Positions 23,394-31,024 of a stretch of DNA of 38,815 bases are shown piece by piece (position 1 is the stretch's first letter; each line of letters starts with the position of its first letter). The DNA is from Flavobacteriaceae bacterium (lineage in GTDB: Bacteria > Bacteroidota > Bacteroidia > Flavobacteriales > Weeksellaceae). The notes below the pieces were generated by a model. The model was not told the origin of the DNA. It did no database searches and saw nothing but the letters and a program-made list of their open reading frames with translations. The stretch is taken from NCBI GenBank assembly GCA_031273305.1, contig JAISSC010000226.1, forward strand, positions 1 through 38,815. The letters run 5' to 3'. The position numbers and the translations under genes were made by a program.

Positions 23394-24386
23394 ATGATAT
23401 TCAGAACAGAATTAACCTATGATCCTCAATCTGTTAAATTAGATTATTCCAGTAAGATATTTACTATTGGTTCTTGTTTTGCTACGGAGATTTCCGAAAA
23501 ATTATCCAATTATAAATTTTCGGTATTGCATAATCCTTTCGGCGTTTTGTTCCACCCTCTGGCAATAGAAAACGCATTGATGAGAATTTATTCCGGAGAA
23601 GAATATCAGGCTTCCGAAATTTATAAACATGAAGAATTATTTCTCAGTTGGGATCATCACTCCTCTTTCAGCACTATTTCTCTGGAAAAGACGTTGTCTC
23701 TTATCAATCAGAATTTACAGGAAGCTCACAGGTATCTTCAGGAGACCGATATGGTGATAATTACGCTAGGAACCGCTTTTGTATATAAGTTAAAACAATA
23801 TGACCTGGTGGTGGCGAATTGTCACAAGATTCCTAATTCTCAGTTTAATAAAATTTTACTGGCAGAACATCAGATTAAAGTTTCCCTCAAAAATATAGTG
23901 GAAATGCTGACGGATATAGGGAAAACAGGAATAAAGATACTTTTCACTTTAAGTCCGGTACGACATATTAAAGACGGAATTATAGAGAATAACCTTAGTA
24001 AGGCGAAATTACTTTGTGCTCTGCATTCCGTAGTAGAATCCTATAATAATTGTGACTATTTTCCGTCTTATGAGTTTGTCATGGACGATTTGCGGGATTA
24101 TCGCTTTTATAAAGAAGACCTTATCCATCCGAACGATATGGCGGTAAATTACATTTGGGAGAAATTTAAAGATGCTTACATTTCTCCTAAAGTATTCCCT
24201 GTGATGCAGGTAGTGAATAAGATAAATTCTTCACTACAACATAAAGTTCAGAATACCCATACCATAGCGTATAAAAAATTTCTGTATAGCATCGTAAAAG
24301 ATATTCAGGAAATAGAACCGGTTTTACCCCCAAAAGCCTTTCGTGAGGAATTTTTGGAATTACGAAAAAGGATGAGCGATTCGTAG
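23394..24386 (+). CDS. GSCFA domain protein
   Basis: The 330-residue protein carries the family-defining motif GSCFA (residues 26-30, in FTIGSCFATEISEKL), followed by NPFGVLFHP. SPVRHIKDG and the late DLIHPND resemble the catalytic blocks of SGNH-type hydrolases or esterases, so an acyl- or acetyl-ester hydrolase activity on an envelope glycan is plausible but unproven. No signal peptide is seen. It lies 7 bases after the polyprenyl synthase and 19 bases before tatD, probably cotranscribed. Confidence 0.85.
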   Translation: MIFRTELTYDPQSVKLDYSSKIFTIGSCFATEISEKLSNYKFSVLHNPFGVLFHPLAIENALMRIYSGEEYQASEIYKHEELFLSWDHHSSFSTISLEKTLSLINQNLQEAHRYLQETDMVIITLGTAFVYKLKQYDLVVANCHKIPNSQFNKILLAEHQIKVSLKNIVEMLTDIGKTGIKILFTLSPVRHIKDGIIENNLSKAKLLCALHSVVESYNNCDYFPSYEFVMDDLRDYRFYKEDLIHPNDMAVNYIWEKFKDAYISPKVFPVMQVVNKINSSLQHKVQNTHTIAYKKFLYSIVKDIQEIEPVLPPKAFREEFLELRKRMSDS

Positions 24387-24405
24387 TAAGAAAAACACAG
24401 AATAA

Positions 24406-25176
24406 ATGAAATTAATAGATACCCATACCCATTTATATTCAGAACTGTTTGATGAAGATCGGGATGAAATGATCCAACGGGCAATGAAAGTCGGAGTAGA
24501 ACGTTTTTATCTTCCCTCTATCAATTCTTCCTATTACCCTGAAATGGTAAAGTTGAAAAATAAATATCCGGAAGCTGTGTTTTTGATGATGGGGCTTCAT
24601 CCTTGCGATGTGAAGCCGGATACTTATGAAGAAGAACTGGCTTTTGTGGAGAAAAAACTAACGGAAGAATCCTTTGTCGCCATAGGAGAAATCGGACTGG
24701 ATTTATACTGGGACACGTCCACTTTAGCTATCCAGAAGCAGGCATTTCGTCAGCAAATACAACGGGCTAAAGAATATAAACTTCCTATTGTCATTCATGT
24801 GAGGGATGCTTTTGAAGAGACACTGGAAATTTTAAGAGAAGAGAAATCATCGGAGATGTATGGGATTTTCCATTGCTTTACCGGAACTCCTGAACAGGGA
24901 AAGGAAGCAATCAGGTTGGGGTTTTCTTTAGGTATCGGAGGAGTAGTTACCTTTAAAAATGGAAAAATAGACCGATTTTTAAAAGAAATACCGTTGGAGC
25001 ATATCGTTCTGGAAACCGACTCTCCTTATCTGGCTCCGGTTCCTTATCGGGGAAAAAGGAATGAATCGGCTTATATAAAGTTGGTGGCAGATAAACTTTC
25101 TGACATTTATGGAATACCTCCGGAGGAAATAGGAAGAATTACAACAGAGAACGCGTTGAAGATTTTTAAGTTATAG
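24406..25176 (+). CDS. tatD: TatD family metal-dependent hydrolase (DNase)
   Basis: TatD-family enzymes are cytosolic metal-dependent 3'-5' exonucleases. The 256-residue protein shows all metal ligands of the fold: DTHTHL (H7, H9), E95 in GEIGLDLYW, H131 in IVIHVRD, H156 in GIFHCFTG and D205 in ETDSPYLAP. NALKIF at the C-terminus is usual. YcfH-type paralogues look alike, so the symbol is approximate. It is last in a plus-strand run with the polyprenyl synthase and GSCFA genes. Confidence 0.9.
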   Translation: MKLIDTHTHLYSELFDEDRDEMIQRAMKVGVERFYLPSINSSYYPEMVKLKNKYPEAVFLMMGLHPCDVKPDTYEEELAFVEKKLTEESFVAIGEIGLDLYWDTSTLAIQKQAFRQQIQRAKEYKLPIVIHVRDAFEETLEILREEKSSEMYGIFHCFTGTPEQGKEAIRLGFSLGIGGVVTFKNGKIDRFLKEIPLEHIVLETDSPYLAPVPYRGKRNESAYIKLVADKLSDIYGIPPEEIGRITTENALKIFKL

Positions 25177-25220
25177 GGAGGATAAATACCGGAAAGTTTA
25201 TCATAAGGATTTTTAGAGAG

Positions 25221-25252
25221 TTGCATCAAAAGACCAATTTTTATTAACTTTG
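25221..25252 (+). promoter_or_regulatory. Promoter of the antitoxin-like gene
   Basis: TTG at 25221-25223 and TAACTTTG at 25245-25252 are 21 bases apart; the ATG follows 18 bases later. Confidence 0.6.
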
Positions 25253-25270
25253 CTAACATAACTTAATTAT

Positions 25271-25474
25271 ATGCTTACAGTAACCCCGCAATACATCACC
25301 GACAACACAGGTAAAAAAATATCTGTGGTGCTTCCTATAAAGGATTTTAAAGCCATTATGGAAGAACTGGAAGAGTTGGAAGATATAAAGCTCTACGATG
25401 AAGCCAAAAAATCCAATGAGCCATCTGTCCCTATTGAGGATGCCTTTAAAATGATTGAAGCTAAACGCAAGTAA
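25271..25474 (+). CDS. RelB/Phd-like antitoxin, apparently orphaned
   Basis: The 67-residue protein has the look of a small antitoxin: a strand-rich start (MLTVTPQYITDNTGKKISVV), LPIKDFKAIMEELEELED, then an acidic, lysine-rich helical tail that would wrap a toxin. Similar proteins in Bacteroidota sit directly before RelE/ParE toxins. Here an ATG overlaps the stop (TAATG) in the usual coupled arrangement, but that second frame ends after six codons (MAYIEQ). The toxin therefore seems lost, leaving the antitoxin under its own promoter and followed by a strong terminator. The antitoxin assignment rests on pattern and context, not a search. Confidence 0.65.
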   Translation: MLTVTPQYITDNTGKKISVVLPIKDFKAIMEELEELEDIKLYDEAKKSNEPSVPIEDAFKMIEAKRK

Positions 25475-25494
25475 TGGCTTATATAGAACAATAA
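25474..25494 (+). pseudogene. Six-codon remnant of a RelE/ParE-type toxin start
   Basis: ATG at 25474 overlaps the antitoxin stop and reads MAYIEQ before TAA. RelE-family toxins often begin MAYKIEF or similar, so this may be the stump left after deletion of the toxin gene. It is too short to prove. Confidence 0.35.
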
Positions 25495-25500
25495 AAACAC

Positions 25501-25527
25501 AAAATCCGGTCTGTTAAACCGGATTTT
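25501..25527. terminator. Bidirectional terminator between the antitoxin gene and rpmA
   Basis: AAAATCCGGT (25501-25510) and ACCGGATTTT (25518-25527) form a perfect 10-bp stem with a 7-nt loop and U-tracts on both strands. It serves the convergent antitoxin and rplU-rpmA transcripts. Confidence 0.85.
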
Positions 25528-25551
25528 TAATATCATTCAAACATCAGTATC

Positions 25552-25812
25552 TTATGCTTCACCGGGTTGAACGGAGACATAAGAACGATTATTTTGTTTT
25601 TTTCTAAAGACCACCACTCCATCGACAAGAGCAAACAAAGTATGATCCCTGCCAATCCCTACATTATCTCCCGGATGGTGTGTTGTACCTCTTTGTCTTA
25701 CTAAGATGTTACCTGCTTTGGCTTCCTGACCACCGAAAATCTTTACTCCTAATCTTTTGGAATGTGATTCTCTACCGTTTTTGGAGCTACCTACTCCTTT
25801 TTTATGTGCCAT
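25552..25812 (-). CDS. rpmA: 50S ribosomal protein L27
   Basis: L27 is part of the large ribosomal subunit near the peptidyl-transferase centre. The 86-residue protein starts MAHKKGVGSSKNGRESHSKR and contains the usual GGQEAKAGNILVRQRGT and GRDHTLFALVDG. The N-terminus begins directly with the mature AHKKG form, without the cleavable extension of Firmicutes L27. It follows rplU by 29 bases. Confidence 0.98.
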   Translation of the reverse strand: MAHKKGVGSSKNGRESHSKRLGVKIFGGQEAKAGNILVRQRGTTHHPGDNVGIGRDHTLFALVDGVVVFRKKQNNRSYVSVQPGEA

Positions 25813-25841
25813 GCTATAATAATTTCTTGTTAATTAAATAC

Positions 25842-26234
25842 TTATTCTTCGGTTTTTACTTCTTCTTCTACAACTTCTTTTGCTTTCTTAGGAGCAGCCT
25901 TTTTTGCCGCTTTTTTAGGAGCTGCCGCACTGCCTATAGATGAAATTTGAATCTGGGTAAACTGTTGTCTGTGACCGTTCTTTACCTTATATCCCTTTCT
26001 TCTCTTCTTCTTAAAGACAATCACCTTGTCTCCTTTTATCTGGTCTAATACCTTTGCGACTACTGTCACTCCTTCTATAACCGGGGCGCCTACTGTTACG
26101 GAACCGTTATCTGTAAGTAATACCTTATCAAAGGTAACCTCATCACCAGCGTTAGCCTGTAAACGGTTTACGAACAATTTTTGGTCTTGCTCAACTTTGT
26201 ATTGAAGCCCTGCTATCTCTACAATTGCATACAT
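25842..26234 (-). CDS. rplU: 50S ribosomal protein L21 with C-terminal extension
   Basis: L21 binds 23S rRNA in the large subunit. Residues 1-103 are the normal protein (MYAIVEIAGLQYKVEQDQKL at the start, then KKRRKGYKVKNGHRQQFTQIQI). About 27 further residues follow: alternating Ala/Lys/Pro (PKKAAKKAAPKKAK), then an acidic end (EVVEEEVKTEE). The extra tail makes it 130 residues; tails of this kind occur in some Bacteroidota. The promoter is immediately upstream and rpmA follows. Confidence 0.97.
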   Translation of the reverse strand: MYAIVEIAGLQYKVEQDQKLFVNRLQANAGDEVTFDKVLLTDNGSVTVGAPVIEGVTVVAKVLDQIKGDKVIVFKKKRRKGYKVKNGHRQQFTQIQISSIGSAAAPKKAAKKAAPKKAKEVVEEEVKTEE

Positions 26235-26265
26235 AAAATATTCGTTTTTTAATTTTTTTGGAGTG

Positions 26266-26296
26266 CAAATGTAGAAGTTTTTTTTTTAATAGTCAA
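26266..26296 (-). promoter_or_regulatory. Promoter of rplU-rpmA
   Basis: On the minus strand TTG (26294-26296, in TTGAC) and TACATTTG (26266-26273) are 20 bases apart, 32 bases before the rplU ATG. This is one of the clearest promoters in the window. Confidence 0.75.
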
Positions 26297-26366
26297 CTTT
26301 TTGTAAGGATATTAAACGAAAAATAATAATTCCCCCTTCAAATAAATCTATCCCGTTGACAATTAT

Positions 26367-26374
26367 TACCTTTG
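26367..26374 (+). promoter_or_regulatory. -7 box for fmt
   Basis: TACCTTTG lies 24 bases before the fmt ATG. The TTGAC at 26356-26360 is too close to serve as the -33 element. Confidence 0.5.
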
Positions 26375-26398
26375 TGCATTGTTATTGATAGTTAATTT

Positions 26399-27361
26399 AT
26401 GAGAAAAAATTCTTTGCGAATACTATATATGGGAACTCCTGAATTTGCAGTGGCTCCGTTAGATGAAATTATAAAGTCCGGGTATGAGGTGGTAGGAGTG
26501 GTGACTACGCCGGATAAACCTGCCGGAAGAGGACAAAAACTGGCAGAATCGGCGGTAAAAAAGTATGCGGTAGAACACGATTTACCCTTATTCCAACCGG
26601 AAAAAATGAAAAACCCGGAATTTATAGCACAACTTCAAAAATTAAATCCGGAGGTCATTGTGGTGGTGGCTTTTCGTTTATTGCCTAAAGAAATCTGGGC
26701 GATGCCAACCATCGGGACTTTTAATCTGCATGCATCTTTGTTGCCCCAATACAGAGGAGCTTCTCCTATTAATTTTGCAATACTGAACGGAGATAAAGAA
26801 TCGGGGGTGACAACTTTTTTTATTGATGATAAGATTGATACCGGAGAGATTTTACTTCAGGAAAAGATAAAAATTACGGAAGATGATGATGCGGGAAGCC
26901 TGCATGATAAATTACAGGAACTGGGGAAAAAACTGGTAGTTCAAACTCTGGACGGATTGGCAGATGGAACTTTGAAACCGAGAAAGCAGATTTTGGAAGA
27001 AGGAATTGAATATAAATATGCCCCTAAGATATTCAAAGAAGATTGTTTGATTAACTGGAATGAACCGTTGGAAAAAATACACAATCAGGTTAGAGGATTA
27101 AGCCCTTATCCGGTGGCTTTCACCCATTTGATAGCCACCGGACAGTCCAGAATTTTAAAGATATACAAAGGACATTACAAGGAAGAAAAACACATCTTAC
27201 CCATCGGAACCGTGACGGTAGAAGGGAAAAAAACGTTGAAAATAGCGGGAAAGGACGGATTTTATTTTCCGGAAGTTGTACAGTTGGAGGGTAAGAAAAA
27301 GATTGAGATCGTTGATTTTATTAACGGACTTACGGAAAAGCATAATTTACTTGTTAAATAA
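26399..27361 (+). CDS. fmt: Methionyl-tRNA formyltransferase
   Basis: Fmt formylates the methionine on initiator tRNA using 10-formyl-tetrahydrofolate; the tRNA it acts on is encoded at 9002-9074. The 320 residues match the family: RILYMGTPEFAV at the start, PAGRGQKL, and the catalytic set N109 and H111 in FNLHASLLPQYRGASPI with D147 in KIDTGEILL. The C-terminal tRNA-binding domain follows (NWNEPLEKIHNQVRGLSPYP). It begins a plus-strand run with a HAD hydrolase and a LolA-like protein. Confidence 0.96.
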   Translation: MRKNSLRILYMGTPEFAVAPLDEIIKSGYEVVGVVTTPDKPAGRGQKLAESAVKKYAVEHDLPLFQPEKMKNPEFIAQLQKLNPEVIVVVAFRLLPKEIWAMPTIGTFNLHASLLPQYRGASPINFAILNGDKESGVTTFFIDDKIDTGEILLQEKIKITEDDDAGSLHDKLQELGKKLVVQTLDGLADGTLKPRKQILEEGIEYKYAPKIFKEDCLINWNEPLEKIHNQVRGLSPYPVAFTHLIATGQSRILKIYKGHYKEEKHILPIGTVTVEGKKTLKIAGKDGFYFPEVVQLEGKKKIEIVDFINGLTEKHNLLVK

Positions 27362-27371
27362 CACTAAAAAT

Positions 27372-28193
27372 ATGAATGATTACAGGAAAGTAAAACTGGT
27401 AGTTACGGATATGGATGGAACTTTGCTCCATTCTGACTATACTTTGAATCCGGAATTTTTTGAAATTTACCGACAGTTAGAAGAACTAGACATTAAATTC
27501 ATAGTTGCCAGCGGACGGCAATATGATAGTTTGTTACACATTTTCAGGTCGATAAAAGACGATATTTATTTTATAGCGGAAAACGGAGGAAATGTAATTT
27601 ATCGGGGAAGCCCGGTATTTATCCAGAGGATGGAACAGAGAGGCATCAAGGAAGTGGTGAAGATAGTTCGGTCTCTTCCGGAAACGGAAATGCTTTTGTG
27701 TGGGGTAAAAAATGCGTATGTGGAGGCGGCATATCCTGAGTTTGAAAAACATGTAACACCATATTACCCCAAGAGGAAAGTCATTTCGGATCTATCGGCT
27801 CCAATAGATGACCAAATCGTAAAAATAGCTATTTTTAATAAAACAAGTTCCGAAACAAATGTTTTTCCTTACGTGAAACAGTTGGAGGGAGAATATCAGG
27901 TAAAAATATCCGGGAAACACTGGGTGGATATTTCCGTTAAAGATTCTAATAAAGGATTTGCCTTAAAAGAAGTACAGGATATTCTTCACATTTCAAAAGA
28001 AGAAACAATGGTTTTCGGCGATTATCTGAATGATTTGGAGATGATGGAAGAAGGATATTTCAGTTATGCAATGGCAAATGCACATCCTTTACTTATGGAA
28101 AGTGCACGTTTTCACGCAGATTCCAATGACGAGGACGGAGTACTTAAAATATTGAAAGAAGTGATTAAACAGAGAAAAATGACCACTCATTAA
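27372..28193 (+). CDS. Cof-type HAD phosphatase
   Basis: The protein belongs to the haloacid dehalogenase superfamily, Cof/YbiV-like subfamily, which dephosphorylates small phosphorylated metabolites; the substrate is not predictable. From ATG 27372 (273 residues) it shows DMDGTLL (nucleophile D13, acid D15), IVASGRQYDS (motif II), a cap domain, KGFALKEV (motif III lysine) and GDYLNDLEM (motif IV). An ATG at 27276 is in frame but lies inside fmt and is not needed. The start is 10 bases after the fmt stop. Confidence 0.88.
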   Translation: MNDYRKVKLVVTDMDGTLLHSDYTLNPEFFEIYRQLEELDIKFIVASGRQYDSLLHIFRSIKDDIYFIAENGGNVIYRGSPVFIQRMEQRGIKEVVKIVRSLPETEMLLCGVKNAYVEAAYPEFEKHVTPYYPKRKVISDLSAPIDDQIVKIAIFNKTSSETNVFPYVKQLEGEYQVKISGKHWVDISVKDSNKGFALKEVQDILHISKEETMVFGDYLNDLEMMEEGYFSYAMANAHPLLMESARFHADSNDEDGVLKILKEVIKQRKMTTH

Positions 28194-28227
28194 TATAAGA
28201 TAATAAACCCTAATTTTTGAACTCTCA

Positions 28228-28959
28228 ATGAAAAATATAATACTACCCTTTTTGTTGTTAACAGGATTGGCATTTGCACAACAAATTCCCACAGATTCAA
28301 AGCATATCACAGATAGAGAAGCAGGAGAGATTACCGTAGACCGGGTATTGAATCAGTATTTTGTAGCAGTAGCAGGAAGCAGAACGAAAATGGAAGCAGT
28401 AAGCTCAATAGTGATGGAATTTGAAATGACATTGTCGCAATCGACTGAGTCTAGTGCAGTTACCTATAAATTTAAGAATCCGAATAAGACAATGATCATT
28501 ATTTCATTTAAGGGAGAAACAATGAAACAGGGATTTGACGGCAAAAATGGGTTCTCCTCCATAGGAAGTCTTACCGAAAAACAAATTGAAGAATTTAGAG
28601 GACAAAAAGGATATTTCCCGGAATTGAATTATACAGAAGAAAAAGCGGTTTTGGAGGGCATTTTTTCTTTAGAAGAGAAGGAAACATATAAAGTTATTGT
28701 CACCTACGGAGATAATAAGAAATCCATTTACTTTGATGCACAAACCGGTCTTAAGCTAAGAGAAGAAGCACAATCAGAAAACAGACAATCCACCATTACG
28801 GATTATTCCGAATACAAAGATTTTGACGGATATAAATTCCCTACAAAAATTATAACCTCAATTTCAACACCGGATACATCAGAGGCGAGAACTATGTCAC
28901 AAACAGTTACGAAGTATGTAGTCAATCCGCCACTGACAAATAAGGATTTTAAACTGTAA
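28228..28959 (+). CDS. Periplasmic LolA-like protein, unknown function
   Basis: The 243-residue protein has a signal peptide (MKNIILPFLLLTGLAFAQ, cleavage near residue 17) and no lipobox. The pattern VLNQYFVAVAGSRTKMEAVSSIVMEF followed by repeated strand-like segments (FKNPNKTMIIISFKG, MKQGFDGKNGF, IYFDAQTGLKLREE, YKDFDGYKFPTKI) is that of LolA/LolB-fold proteins, often annotated as outer-membrane lipoprotein-sorting-like and frequently linked to M16 peptidases in Bacteroidota. No such peptidase is adjacent. It lies 34 bases after the HAD gene. The role is unclear; it may bind lipid or hydrophobic ligands. Confidence 0.75.
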   Translation: MKNIILPFLLLTGLAFAQQIPTDSKHITDREAGEITVDRVLNQYFVAVAGSRTKMEAVSSIVMEFEMTLSQSTESSAVTYKFKNPNKTMIIISFKGETMKQGFDGKNGFSSIGSLTEKQIEEFRGQKGYFPELNYTEEKAVLEGIFSLEEKETYKVIVTYGDNKKSIYFDAQTGLKLREEAQSENRQSTITDYSEYKDFDGYKFPTKIITSISTPDTSEARTMSQTVTKYVVNPPLTNKDFKL

Positions 28960-29110
28960 ACCTCAACTTTTTTTATAATTTTGTTGAAAATAAAGTCCGT
29001 TTTTTGGTTCTATTTGATTTTTTATCCGCTGTTTCACATAATTATCTTAGCCTTAGGAGTATAATATTATTAGCCGGGTATAACATTATTAGTATTTTAA
29101 AAAAAAGTAT

Positions 29111-29118
29111 TACATTTG
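29111..29118 (+). promoter_or_regulatory. -7 box for the rimP-nusA-infB operon
   Basis: TACATTTG fits TAnnTTTG and sits 138 bases before rimP. A -33 TTG is not visible at normal spacing. Confidence 0.5.
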
Positions 29119-29146
29119 CATAGTTTTTGGGACTTAAAGAATCATG

Positions 29147-29172
29147 AAAGCCTATTTACAAGGGCTTTTTTT
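29147..29172 (+). terminator. Terminator-like hairpin in the rimP leader (possible attenuator)
   Basis: AAAGCC (29147-29152) pairs with GGCTTT (29163-29168), around a 10-nt loop, followed by a run of Ts to 29172. It lies between the putative promoter and rimP, so a transcript must pass it. The stem is short, so the prediction is modest. Confidence 0.45.
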
Positions 29173-29248
29173 GTATTTATTACTAAAGATTTTAATATGT
29201 AAATAGCTGGTTATTATTTATTTGACCAATATTATCGAAAAATATTTT

Positions 29249-29716
29249 ATGATATTAGAAGAAAAAGTAAAATTACTAATAGCAGGATTTTTAGAAACAA
29301 GACCTGATTTGTTTTTGATTGCCGGCAAGGTTTTTCCGGATAATAAAATAGAGGTAATTATTGATGGAGATAACGGAGTTTCGATACAAGATTGTTTAGA
29401 TTGCAGCAGGGCAGTAGAAAATAATTTGGACAGAGAAGAAGAAGATTTTGAATTATCGGTGTATTCCGCAGGAATATCCAGTCCATTGCAGCTGCCGAGA
29501 CAATACAAAAAGAACATCGGGCGAGATTTGAAAATAATGACCGAAGAAGGAACGGAAATAAGCGGAACAATAACAGACACGGATGAGGAGGGAGTTACCC
29601 TTACATGGAAAGAAAGAAGACCCAAAGAAAAAGGAAAAGGAAAGGTGACCGTAGAATTAAAAGAACAGGTGCCATATAAGAACATTAGAAAAGCAATAAT
29701 TAGTATTAAATTTTAA
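29249..29716 (+). CDS. rimP: Ribosome maturation factor RimP
   Basis: RimP assists 30S subunit assembly. From ATG 29249 the protein has 155 residues, the usual length; the TTG at 29222 would add nine residues with no family support. The pattern IDGDNGVSIQDCLDCSRAVE, followed by EDFELSVYSAGISSPLQLPRQYKKNIGRDL, is diagnostic, and a second small SH3-like domain follows (GTITDTDEEGVTLTW). It opens the widely conserved rimP-nusA-infB cluster and is 13 bases from nusA. Confidence 0.95.
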   Translation: MILEEKVKLLIAGFLETRPDLFLIAGKVFPDNKIEVIIDGDNGVSIQDCLDCSRAVENNLDREEEDFELSVYSAGISSPLQLPRQYKKNIGRDLKIMTEEGTEISGTITDTDEEGVTLTWKERRPKEKGKGKVTVELKEQVPYKNIRKAIISIKF

Positions 29717-29729
29717 AATAAACGAGCCA

Positions 29730-30962
29730 ATGGATAGTATAGAATTAATCGAGTCGTTTGCTGATTTTAAAGACGAAAAAAATATAGATAGAATTACCTT
29801 AATGGCAATCGTTGAAGAATCAATGAAAACCGTTTTAAGAAAAAGATACGGTTCCGATGACCACTTTGATGTCATCGTGAATCCGGATAAAGGAGACTTG
29901 GAAATATACTTAAACAAAAAAATCGTAGAAGACGACATGTCGGAAGATGACCTGTTGGAAATCGAGATCAGTGAGGTCAGGAAGATAGACCCCAGTTTTG
30001 AAGTAGGAGAAGAATACACCCAAAAAATAGAATTGAACGAGTTGGGAAGAAGGAATATTTTAGCCTTTAAACAAGTATTGAACACTAAAATAGCAGAATA
30101 CGATAACTCTAACCTATATGAAAAATTCAAATCCATAGAAGGAGAGATTGTAAACGGGGAAGTTCACCATATTCGTCACAAACAGGTTATCTTAATGGAT
30201 GAAGAACAAAACGACATGATTCTTCCCAAAGAAAACCAAATTCCGTCGGATTTCTTCAGAAAAGGAGAAACCATTCGTGCCGTAGTGGAAGAAGTAGGGC
30301 TGAAAGGAGGAAAACCTCAGATCGTTCTCTCCCGTACTTCACCCAAATTTCTGGAAAAATTATTTGAATTTGAAATCCCTGAAATTTATGACGGGTTGAT
30401 TATCATTAAAAAAACCGTTCGCATTCCGGGAGAGAAAGCAAAAGTAGCAGTAGAGTCCTATGATGACCGAATAGACCCGGTAGGAGCCTGTGTAGGGATG
30501 AAAGGTTCCCGGATACATTCCATCGTGCGCGAGCTAAGAAATGAAAACATAGACGTCATCAATTACACCAATAACCAACAACTTTTTATCCAGAGGGCAT
30601 TAAGTCCCGCAAAAATATCTTCTATGGAATTAGATGAAGAAAACAAACACGCAGTAGTGTTCCTAAGACCGGAAGAAGTATCCAAAGCAATCGGAAAAGG
30701 AGGGCAAAATATTAAATTAGCAAGTTGGTTGACAGGATATGAGATAGACGTCCGAAGAGATGAACCGGAAGAAGACATAGAATTAGCAGAATTTTCAGAC
30801 GAAATAGAGCCATGGGTAATAGAAGAATTGAAAAAAGTAGGATTAGACACCGCCAGATCCGTATTGGAAAAGGATATTGATGATTTATTGGAACTTACGG
30901 ATTTAGAAGAAGAAACTATCTTAGACATAGTCCGTATCTTAAAAGAAGAATTTGAAGAATAA
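29730..30962 (+). CDS. nusA: Transcription termination/antitermination protein NusA
   Basis: NusA binds RNA polymerase and nascent RNA and controls pausing, termination and antitermination. The 410 residues contain the N-terminal polymerase-binding domain (1-125), an S1 domain (about 134-203), KH1 (VGMKGSRIHSIVREL, from 255) and KH2 (IGKGGQNIKLA, from 321), then one short acidic helical repeat near the end (LEKDIDDLLELTDLEEE). It is shorter than E. coli NusA (495) because it lacks the paired C-terminal repeats. It lies between rimP and infB in one operon. Confidence 0.97.
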   Translation: MDSIELIESFADFKDEKNIDRITLMAIVEESMKTVLRKRYGSDDHFDVIVNPDKGDLEIYLNKKIVEDDMSEDDLLEIEISEVRKIDPSFEVGEEYTQKIELNELGRRNILAFKQVLNTKIAEYDNSNLYEKFKSIEGEIVNGEVHHIRHKQVILMDEEQNDMILPKENQIPSDFFRKGETIRAVVEEVGLKGGKPQIVLSRTSPKFLEKLFEFEIPEIYDGLIIIKKTVRIPGEKAKVAVESYDDRIDPVGACVGMKGSRIHSIVRELRNENIDVINYTNNQQLFIQRALSPAKISSMELDEENKHAVVFLRPEEVSKAIGKGGQNIKLASWLTGYEIDVRRDEPEEDIELAEFSDEIEPWVIEELKKVGLDTARSVLEKDIDDLLELTDLEEETILDIVRILKEEFEE

Positions 30963-31024
30963 TGTTGTATTGCCATTCAATAAATTATCATATTTGTAAA
31001 AAATAGAATAACACAAAATATAAT

